From Krasilnikovia cinnamomea (lineage in GTDB: Bacteria > Actinomycetota > Actinomycetes > Mycobacteriales > Micromonosporaceae): a stretch of DNA of 64,000 bases. Location: the NCBI RefSeq assembly GCF_004217545.1, contig NZ_SHKY01000001.1, positions 6,944,001-7,008,000 on the forward strand, in the 5' to 3' direction. Both the position numbers and the translations under genes were made by a program. This document shows positions 22,798 through 29,258 of the stretch, one piece after another (within the stretch, counting starts at the first letter, position 1; each line of letters starts with the position of its first letter). The notes under the pieces were generated by a model. That model was not told the origin of the DNA. It saw nothing but the letters and a program-made list of their open reading frames with translations, and made no database searches.

Positions 22798-25281
22798 TCA
22801 GTGGGGGCCGACGGCGCTGACCCGTACGGCCGCGGCACCGGCGGCGTCGCTGGCCTCCAGGTCCACCTCGGCGTCGATGCCCCAGTCGTGGTCGCCGTCG
22901 GGGTCGTCGAAGACCTGCCGGACGCGCCAGGTCTGCGGCCCGGCGTCGATGTGCAGCAGCGCCGGGCCGCGCGCGGCCGGTCCGGTGCCGATCTCGTCGT
23001 ACTCGGCGAAGTAGTCGTCGAGGGCCTCGGCCCACCGTTCCGCGCTCCAGCCCGCCTCCCCGTCGAGTTCGCCCAGCTCGGCGTGGCGGCGCAGCGCGGC
23101 CAGCTCGACCCTTCGGAACAGGGCGTTGCGCACCAGCACCCGGAACGCGCGGGTGTTGCGGGTGACCGCGGGGGGCTTGTCGTCGAGCCGCGCCTCGACC
23201 GGCTCGGCGCCGGGGTTGCGCAGCCGCTCCCACTCGTCGAGCAGGCTGGAGTCGACCTGGCGGACCAGTTCGCCGAGCCACTCGATGAGGTCGGTGAGTT
23301 CCTCGGTACGGGCGTCCTCGGGCACGGTCTGCCGCAGCGCCCGGTACGCGTCGGCCAGGTAGCGCAGCACGAGGCCCTCGGAGCGGGACAGCCCGTAGAA
23401 GCCGACGTACTCGGTGAAGGTCATGGCCCGCTCGTACATGTCGCGCACGACGCTCTTGGGGCGCAGCTCGTGGTCGGCCACCCACGGGTGCCCGCGCCGG
23501 TACGTCTCGTACGCCGCCTCCAGCAGTTCGCGCAGCGGCTGCGGGTGGGTGACCTCCTCGAGCAGTTCCATGCGCTGCTCGTACTCGATCCCGTCGGCCT
23601 TCATCGCGTTGACGGCCTCGCCGCGGGCCCGCTGCCGCTGCGCGGAGATCACCTGGCGGGGGTCCTCCAGGGTGGACTCGATGACGCTGACCACGTCCAG
23701 CGGGTAGTCCGGCGACTCGCGGTCCAGCAGTTCGAGGCTGGCCAGGGCGAACGGCGACAGCGCCTGGTTGAGCGCGAAGTCCAGTTGCAGGTCGTCGACG
23801 AGCCGGAACGTGCCGTCGGCGCGTTCGATGACGCCACCGGCCAGCAGGGCCCGGGCGATCGCGACGGCGCGCCGGATGTGGCGGCGCTGCGCGGCGGGCT
23901 CCTCGTGGTTGTCCGTGAGCAGGTGCCGCATGGCCGCGAACGGGTCCCCGCCGCGCGCCAGCACGTTGAGCAGCATCGCGTGGCTGACGTGGAACGACGA
24001 GGTCAGCGGCTCCGGGTCGGCGGTGACCAGCCGGTCGAAGGTGGGCTGTCCCCAGCCGATGGTGCCCTCGGGCGGCTTCTTGCGGACCACCTTGCGCCGC
24101 TTCTTCGGGTCGTCGCCGGCCTTGGCGAGGGCCCGTTCGTTGTCGATGACGTGCTCGGGGGCCTGCACGATCACGGTGCCGACGGTGTCGAACCCGGCCC
24201 GCCCGGCGCGCCCCGCGATCTGGTGGAACTCGCGTGCCTTGAGCAGCCGCGTCTTCACCCCGTCGTATTTGGACAGACCGGTGAACAGCACCGTACGGAT
24301 GGGCACGTTGATGCCGACGCCGAGGGTGTCCGTGCCGCAGATGACCTTGAGTAGTCCGGCCTGGGCGAGGGTTTCCACCAGCCGCCGGTACTTGGGCAGC
24401 ATGCCGGCGTGGTGCACGCCGATGCCGTGGCGCACGAGCCGGCTGAGCGTACGCCCGAACCCGGCGGTGAACCGGAAGTTGCCGATGGCCGCCGCGATGG
24501 CGTCCTTCTCGGCGCGGGTGCACATGTTGATGCTCATCAGGGACTGGGCCCGTTCCAGCGCGGCGGCCTGGGTGAAGTGCACGATGTACACGGGCGACTG
24601 GCGGGTGCTCAGCAGCTCCTCGATGGTCTCGTGCATCGGGGTCATCGCGTACGAGAACAGCAGCGGCACCGGCCGCTCGGCGTTGCTGACCACGGCGGTG
24701 GCGCGGCCGGTGCGCCGGGTCAGGTCGTCGACGAAGCGGGTGACGTCGCCGAGGGTGGCGGACATCAGCAGGAACTGGGCCTGCGGCAGTTCGATGAGCG
24801 GCACCTGCCACGCCCAGCCACGGTCCGGCTCGGCGTAGAAGTGGAACTCGTCCATGACGACCTGGCCGACGTCGGCGCCGGAGCCCTCACGCAGCGCCAG
24901 GTTGGCCAGCACCTCGGCGGTGCAGCAGATGATCGGCGCGTCGGCGTTGACGCTGGCGTCGCCGGTGAGCATGCCGACGTGCTTGGCGCCGAAGATCGCG
25001 CAGAGGGCGAAGAACTTCTCGCTGACCAGCGCCTTGATCGGCGCGGTGTAGAAGGTGGTGCGGCCGTCGGCCAGCGCGGCGAAGTGGGCGCCGGTGGCGA
25101 CCAGGCTCTTGCCGGATCCGGTGGGGGTGTTGAGGATGACGTTGGCGCCGGTGGCGATCTCGATGAGCGCCTCCTCCTGATGCGGGTAGAGCGTCAGGCC
25201 CTGCCCGTTCACCCAGTCGCCGAAGGCGGTGAAGACGGAGTCGGGATCGGCGGTGCCGGGCAGGCGGTCGGTCAGCGTCAT
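22798..25281 (-). CDS. DEAD/DEAH-box helicase with DUF3516 domain
   Basis: An 827-residue superfamily 2 helicase of the Ski2/Mtr4-like type found in actinobacteria. Motif I is ILNTPTGSGKSLVATGAH, motif II reads MDEFHFYAEP (DEFH instead of the usual DEVH), motif III is LMSATLGDVT and motif VI is FHQIAGRAGRAGFDTVG. The C-terminal 400 residues, from about DNHEEPAAQRRHIRRAVAIA onward, match the DUF3516 domain and include a region rich in acidic residues. It probably unwinds structured RNA in RNA turnover or ribosome maturation. No neighbour shares its direction closely except a small secreted-protein gene 116 bases upstream. Confidence 0.92.
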   Translation of the reverse strand: MTLTDRLPGTADPDSVFTAFGDWVNGQGLTLYPHQEEALIEIATGANVILNTPTGSGKSLVATGAHFAALADGRTTFYTAPIKALVSEKFFALCAIFGAKHVGMLTGDASVNADAPIICCTAEVLANLALREGSGADVGQVVMDEFHFYAEPDRGWAWQVPLIELPQAQFLLMSATLGDVTRFVDDLTRRTGRATAVVSNAERPVPLLFSYAMTPMHETIEELLSTRQSPVYIVHFTQAAALERAQSLMSINMCTRAEKDAIAAAIGNFRFTAGFGRTLSRLVRHGIGVHHAGMLPKYRRLVETLAQAGLLKVICGTDTLGVGINVPIRTVLFTGLSKYDGVKTRLLKAREFHQIAGRAGRAGFDTVGTVIVQAPEHVIDNERALAKAGDDPKKRRKVVRKKPPEGTIGWGQPTFDRLVTADPEPLTSSFHVSHAMLLNVLARGGDPFAAMRHLLTDNHEEPAAQRRHIRRAVAIARALLAGGVIERADGTFRLVDDLQLDFALNQALSPFALASLELLDRESPDYPLDVVSVIESTLEDPRQVISAQRQRARGEAVNAMKADGIEYEQRMELLEEVTHPQPLRELLEAAYETYRRGHPWVADHELRPKSVVRDMYERAMTFTEYVGFYGLSRSEGLVLRYLADAYRALRQTVPEDARTEELTDLIEWLGELVRQVDSSLLDEWERLRNPGAEPVEARLDDKPPAVTRNTRAFRVLVRNALFRRVELAALRRHAELGELDGEAGWSAERWAEALDDYFAEYDEIGTGPAARGPALLHIDAGPQTWRVRQVFDDPDGDHDWGIDAEVDLEASDAAGAAAVRVSAVGPH

Positions 25282-25355
25282 GATTGCCTCAGCCTATCGA
25301 GGTCGGCCCGGGACCCATTGACCTGGACCGGGCTGAGCGAAGCGACCCGGACAGC

Positions 25356-25389
25356 GCTGTGGCCGGGACCCGACGGTCCCGGCCACAGC
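25356..25389 (-). terminator. 15-bp perfect hairpin
   Basis: Arms GCTGTGGCCGGGACC and GGTCCCGGCCACAGC flank a CGAC loop, nine bases beyond the stop of the small secreted-protein gene on the minus strand. A GAGCGAAGCGA sequence, also present inside the acyl-CoA dehydrogenase gene, lies just beside it at 25335. Confidence 0.75.
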
Positions 25390-25397
25390 GGCAGGGG

Positions 25398-25643
25398 TCA
25401 CTTCCCGTTCTTGCCCTTGGCCGGCTGCGTCGTGGCCGCGGGGGCCGGCGTGGTCGCGGCCGGGCTCGGGGTGGCCGACGGCGGCGTGTCCCGCATGATC
25501 CGGCCGCGGCCGGCTTCGACGGTCTCGGTGGAGGAGGACGAGGGCTTGCTGTCGAACGCGGCGATGACCGGGCCAGCGGCGGTGGCCGCCAAGCCGATCG
25601 TCGCCGCGACGACGGCGAGGGTGGACGCGATCCGCACGCGCAT
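25398..25643 (-). CDS. Small secreted Ser/Thr/Pro-rich protein
   Basis: An 81-residue protein preceded by AAGGAG at suitable distance from ATG. The first 29 residues (MRVRIASTLAVVAATIGLAA and TAAGPVIAA) form a signal peptide or membrane anchor. The remainder is low-complexity: SKPSSSSTETVEAGRGRIMR, then proline, alanine and threonine (PSPAATTPAPAATTQPAKGK). No known domain is recognisable. It has its own terminator and lies upstream of the helicase gene. The role is unknown; a short cell-surface or exported peptide is the simplest reading. Confidence 0.65.
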   Translation of the reverse strand: MRVRIASTLAVVAATIGLAATAAGPVIAAFDSKPSSSSTETVEAGRGRIMRDTPPSATPSPAATTPAPAATTQPAKGKNGK

Positions 25644-25827
25644 GGGGGGAGCTCCTTGGGTGTCGGGGGGACCTTGCTGTGGTTTCAGATTCGGTGCGGT
25701 GGGTTGCGGACCGGTGCGGCCTCGGGTGCGGAACGGTTGCAGACCCCAGCGGAACGGTTGCAGGCCTCAGATCCGGCCCCGGGCCGCCGTCAACATCCAC
25801 CCTTCGCGACCGGGCGATTACACCGCG

Positions 25828-26466
25828 CTATCGCGGCCAGTCGGCGAGGCGGTTCCGTACGGTGCGTACGTCGTCCGGGGTCAGCCCGTACACGGCGAAC
25901 CGGGCGTCGTCGAGGCGGTCGAGGTAGCGGCCGGCGGCGGCGATGTCGGGGTGTTCGAGTGCCGGGTCGGCGGCGTGGGCCAGGGCGAGAACCCGGTCCA
26001 GCGGGTAGCGGCCCAGGGCGGCGGCGACGTCGATGTAGTCGCGTACCTCGCGGCGGTTGACCAGCGCGGCGACCTTGGTGGCGACGAGGTCGTCGAGGTG
26101 CATGACCGGTCCGAGATCCATGACCACGGGGGCGTACCGGCGGTCGAGCCGGCACAGGGTCAGCCGCAGCGCCCCGCCGCGCCCGGTGACCGTGAACTCG
26201 CGCAGGTCGGCGTCCATGCCGGCGAACAGTTCGTCGGTCGCCTCGCGGTGCACGGTGTACCCGGCGGCGGTGAGCGCGGCGGTGACCTCGCCGGCGGCGG
26301 CGGCGACCCCGCCGTCGGTGTCGGTGAACAGGTCGATGTCCTCGGTGGGGCGCTGCACCAGACCGGTGAGCAGCCACGCCACCCCGCCGCCGAGGACGAA
26401 GCCGTGTTTGTCCGCGACCGCCAGCGCGACCCGCGCGACGTGGGCGTAGAAGCCGTCGACCGGCAC
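25828..26466 (-). CDS. AbiEii/AbiGii-like nucleotidyltransferase
   Basis: The GTG at 26466 gives 212 residues. Nucleotidyltransferase motifs are visible as FVLGGGVAWLLTGLVQRPTE followed by DIDLFTD, which supplies the GG and the DxD metal-binding residues of AbiEii-type enzymes. LDDLVATKVAALVNRREVRD then YIDVAAAL matches the C-terminal K-x-x-A-x-x-x-R-x-x-x-R-D-x-x-D pattern of that family. AbiEii proteins of type IV toxin-antitoxin systems transfer nucleotides and can block translation. It is one base downstream of a 115-residue protein gene, so they form an operon. Whether this is a toxin or a housekeeping transferase cannot be told. Confidence 0.8.
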   Translation of the reverse strand: MPVDGFYAHVARVALAVADKHGFVLGGGVAWLLTGLVQRPTEDIDLFTDTDGGVAAAAGEVTAALTAAGYTVHREATDELFAGMDADLREFTVTGRGGALRLTLCRLDRRYAPVVMDLGPVMHLDDLVATKVAALVNRREVRDYIDVAAALGRYPLDRVLALAHAADPALEHPDIAAAGRYLDRLDDARFAVYGLTPDDVRTVRNRLADWPR

Positions 26467-26467
26467 G

Positions 26468-26815
26468 TCAGCGGGCGGCGGCGCGGCGCAGCACCGGGTG
26501 GCGGGCCTCCCAGGCGGCGCGTACGCCGCGGGGCAGGTTGAGCTCGGGCCACAGCCGCACCAGGGTGGGGCCGTGCAGGTGGGCGCGCAGCTCGTCGACG
26601 CGGACGGCCTCGCGCAGCACGTTCTCGTACAGCCACAGCCGCATGGTGGGCTGGTCGAGGTCGAAGGTGCGGTGCGGGTTCCACCACAGCCGCAGGGGCA
26701 GTTCGACCAGGCCGTGTTCGGGCCCGGTGAGTTCGCGCAGGGTACCGGCCACGAGGACCGGGCGGTGGGGCCGGGCCAGATGGGCGACGGGGGCATCGCG
26801 CGCGGCGGCGGGCAT
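26468..26815 (-). CDS. 115-residue partner protein of the AbiEii-like enzyme
   Basis: A 115-residue protein with RPVLVAGTLRELTGPEHGLV, LPLRLWWNPHRTFDLDQPTM and TLVRLWPELNLPRGVRAAWE. The frame starts with ATG at 26815 and ends one base before the nucleotidyltransferase start. I recall similar small proteins next to nucleotidyltransferase genes in other actinomycetes, but no named domain. A TACCCT -10 box ends six bases before the ATG and there is no Shine-Dalgarno site, so the transcript is probably leaderless. Its position first in the operon is where an antitoxin or substrate adaptor would be, but it lacks the winged-helix domain expected of AbiEi. Confidence 0.75.
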   Translation of the reverse strand: MPAAARDAPVAHLARPHRPVLVAGTLRELTGPEHGLVELPLRLWWNPHRTFDLDQPTMRLWLYENVLREAVRVDELRAHLHGPTLVRLWPELNLPRGVRAAWEARHPVLRRAAAR

Positions 26816-26821
26816 GTGGCC

Positions 26822-26869
26822 AGGGTAGACCGTCTCCCGGCCCGCAGGACAATTCCTAGAATCCTAGGA
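26822..26869 (-). promoter_or_regulatory. Leaderless promoter and palindrome upstream of the AbiEii-like pair
   Basis: On the minus strand the -10 box TACCCT (26827-26822) is six bases from the ATG at 26815. Further upstream, TCCTAG-AATC-CTAGGA at 26854-26869 is an inverted repeat with six-base arms in an AT-rich patch, positioned about 27-42 bases before the -10 box. It could bind an autoregulator. Confidence 0.45.
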
Positions 26870-26915
26870 CACCTTAGAGGGTGCGCGCGGGCTCACGGTT
26901 CGTCCCGAAGGGGCG

Positions 26916-26964
26916 CCGCCGTCCGGCGCGCCACCCCGGGGGAGAGGCGGGCGCCGGACGGCGG
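26916..26964 (-). terminator. 14-bp stem-loop after the FnIII protein gene
   Basis: Arms CCGCCGTCCGGCGC and GCGCCGGACGGCGG lie four bases beyond the stop codon on the minus strand, with a 21-base loop. Confidence 0.7.
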
Positions 26965-26968
26965 ACAC

Positions 26969-28888
26969 TCAGCGCCGGATCGTCACCTTGATCCGGGCGG
27001 TTTCCGTGGAGGGCCCGACGGCGTTGAGCGCCGCCGTGCTCACCCAGTAGCTGCGGCCACCCGCCAGCCCGGCCAGGGTGCAGGTGCGTACGGTGGCCTT
27101 CGTCGTGCACTGCTCCGCCACCGAGCCGCCGCTGCGGGCGGTGTACACCCGCACCCGGTAGCCGGTCACCGGCGTGCCGCCGCTGGACGCCGACACCGCC
27201 CAGCTGACCTGCACCTTCTTCCGGCCCGGTGTGACGCCGACGTTGCGGGGCGTTCCCGGTGTCGTCCACGGCGTGCCCTTGACCCGGACCGCGTTCGCGG
27301 GGCCCTGCCCGGCGCTGTTGGTCGCGGCGACGCCGACGAAGTACGGCACCCCCTTGGCCAGGTTCTTCAGCACGCAGGCGCGCGCCTCGGGCCCGGCCGT
27401 GCAGGTGGAGACGGGCTCGCCGCCGGACGCGGCCCGGTAGGCGCGGGCGGTGTAGCCGGTGACCGGGGCGCCGTGGTCCGACTCGGGCTCGTTCCAGGCG
27501 GCGGTCAGGCTGCCCTTGCCCGCGCCGACGCGGACGTTGGTCGGTGCCGACGGTGCGGTGGGTGCCGACGCGGTGACCTCGTACCGTTCGTCCTGGGCCG
27601 GGCTCTCACCGAGGGCGTTGCTGGCGCTGACGGCGAGGTAGTAGGTCTGGTCCTCGGTGAGTCCTTCGATGGCGCACGAGGTGTCGTCGCCGTCCTCGCT
27701 CGCGTCGCCGCCCTCGGGGTCGCCGCCCTCGGGGTCGCCGCCCTCGGGGTCGCCGCCCTCAGGGTCGCTGCCCTCAGGGTCGTCGTCGGCCGGTACGACC
27801 GCGCAGCGCCCCGCGACGGTGCCGCCCTCCGGTTCGGTGAAGGCCCGCACGGTGTAGCCGGTCAGCGGGGAGCCGCCGTCATCGTCGGGCTCGGTCCAGG
27901 ACGCGGTGATCGTGCCGGGTCCGGTGGTGGCGTGCACGTCCTGCGGGGCTTCCGGCGCGCTCTGCCCGTCGGCGCCGCTGGGCTGCAGGTAGATCCGCAG
28001 GTACGGCGAGCCGTAGTCGAGGGCGTCCGTGCTGAGCTCGACGCCGCCGTCGCGGGGTGTCACGGTGATCGGCAGGCTGGTCTGGGTGTTGGTGTCGACC
28101 AGGTCGAAGCCGGTCTCGACGGCCTCCTGGGCGGTGGTGTCGCGCGTGGTGAACCAGCTCTCGGGCAGCCACACCGTGAGCGAGCCCCGGACGGGGTGGC
28201 CGTCGGCGTCGAGGTGCGGGTTCCGCATGAAGCCGTGGAATCCCAGATGGGGCACCTCGCTCCAGTCCGCGAACTCGAACCCCATCGGGGCGGTCTGCGC
28301 GTCGGTGGTGAGGTATGCGCCGTCGCCGACGTATCCGCCGTTGGCGAGCGCGTCTGTGTCGGAGGTGGTGCCGGAGAACCGTGGTCCGCTGGCGTCCGGG
28401 TCGGCCATCTCGTCGGGGTCACCCGTGACGTCGCCGCTGGCCCAGTCGACGTGGGTCGCGCGGCCGGTGATGTGCAGCGTGTTGTCGCCCTGCTCGTCGG
28501 TGGTGGTGGTGACGCGCAGGTCCTCGGCGGCTGCGTTGGTGAATCGGGGTACCCACGACCCGGTGCGCAGAACGAGGGCGAGGTGCCCGCCGGTGACGTT
28601 GTCGGGCTGGCCGGCCCAGCCGTCCACCGCCCAGCGCAGGCTTTCGCCGACCGTCTCGGTGGTGGCAGTCAGTCCGAATTCGTCGAGCGGCGCCGGTTGG
28701 CCACCGACGGGGGTGAGGGTGGCGGCGGCGATGCAGTAGGTGGCGGCGTCGTCGGCGCACACCGGCCACGCGTCGGCCGGCCAGGCCTGTTCGGCGGCGG
28801 CCGGCAGGGCGGGCAGCAGCGCGGCGGCGAGCAGGCCGGCGGCGGCTCCGGTCAGGATGCGGGTCGGTGTGGTCGCGCGTCGCGGCAT
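26969..28888 (-). CDS. Secreted protein with fibronectin type III domains
   Basis: The ATG at 28888 gives 639 residues with a signal peptide (TRILTGAAAGLLAAALLPAL, ending AAA). Residues about 35-320 form an unrecognised N-terminal domain with few cysteines (WPVCADDAATYCIAAATLTP) and acidic segments. Three fibronectin type III domains follow; each has an APxxPxNVxxxxG entry and a SNALGESPAQ or TNSAGQGPAN type ending. The first is interrupted by an Asp/Glu/Gly-rich insert encoded by five 15-base tandem repeats. The domains end with IKVTIRR, and no membrane anchor or sorting signal is present. It is probably an extracellular binding or adhesion protein. Confidence 0.85.
   Translation of the reverse strand: MPRRATTPTRILTGAAAGLLAAALLPALPAAAEQAWPADAWPVCADDAATYCIAAATLTPVGGQPAPLDEFGLTATTETVGESLRWAVDGWAGQPDNVTGGHLALVLRTGSWVPRFTNAAAEDLRVTTTTDEQGDNTLHITGRATHVDWASGDVTGDPDEMADPDASGPRFSGTTSDTDALANGGYVGDGAYLTTDAQTAPMGFEFADWSEVPHLGFHGFMRNPHLDADGHPVRGSLTVWLPESWFTTRDTTAQEAVETGFDLVDTNTQTSLPITVTPRDGGVELSTDALDYGSPYLRIYLQPSGADGQSAPEAPQDVHATTGPGTITASWTEPDDDGGSPLTGYTVRAFTEPEGGTVAGRCAVVPADDDPEGSDPEGGDPEGGDPEGGDPEGGDASEDGDDTSCAIEGLTEDQTYYLAVSASNALGESPAQDERYEVTASAPTAPSAPTNVRVGAGKGSLTAAWNEPESDHGAPVTGYTARAYRAASGGEPVSTCTAGPEARACVLKNLAKGVPYFVGVAATNSAGQGPANAVRVKGTPWTTPGTPRNVGVTPGRKKVQVSWAVSASSGGTPVTGYRVRVYTARSGGSVAEQCTTKATVRTCTLAGLAGGRSYWVSTAALNAVGPSTETARIKVTIRR
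27711..27785. repeat. Five tandem 15-bp repeats inside the FnIII protein gene
   Basis: The plus-strand unit CCCTCGGGGTCGCCG is present three times perfectly and twice with one to two changes. On the coding strand it encodes repeated GDPEG pentapeptides. Such in-frame repeats change length by slippage. Confidence 0.9.
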
Positions 28889-29058
28889 GGTGCTCCCCGG
28901 GTGGGAACCGGCGGATCCGGTTCGGTTCCGGAACTGATCGGTGCGGGGGTGCGGATCTTGACCTGTTTTTGAGCCGTTCTTCAGCTGTTCTTCAGCCGGG
29001 CCTTGGACGGCTGGGTCACACCCGCCCCCGGGTACGGCACGGGCGCGCTCGGCGCTGG

Positions 29059-29222
29059 TAGTTTGGTGCGCAGCCGGCACCACCCACGCGGGAGAGACCG
29101 CCGGGCCCGTTCACGCGGTCCCAGCGGCGCCGAAGGGGCAAATCCTCCCCGGAACCTCTCAGGCAAAAGGACCGCGGGGGCAGGCGCTCTGGAGTGCCCC
29201 ATGGGTGCGACAGAGGGGGAGG
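29059..29222 (+). ncRNA. Glycine riboswitch (gcvP leader)
   Basis: Conserved glycine-aptamer blocks are present in order: GCGGGAGAGACC (29088), GGCGCCGAAGGGGCAAA (29126), CCTCCCCGGAACCTCTCAGG (29144) and CAAAAGGACCGC (29164). The following GCTCTGGAGTGCC and GCGACAGAGG can pair and look like the small second (ghost) aptamer of single-type glycine riboswitches. A TAGTTT -10-like box at 29059-29064 would start the leader near 29071. It ends 37 bases before the gcvP start and presumably turns the gene on when glycine is high. Confidence 0.9.
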
Positions 29223-29258
29223 TTGCTTCGTCGACCTTCTCTGCAGCAGGAGCCCGCC

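Noticed and set aside
27711..27785. Tandem repeats as a possible CRISPR-like array
   Set aside because: The repeats are contiguous without spacers, in frame, and encode acidic residues.
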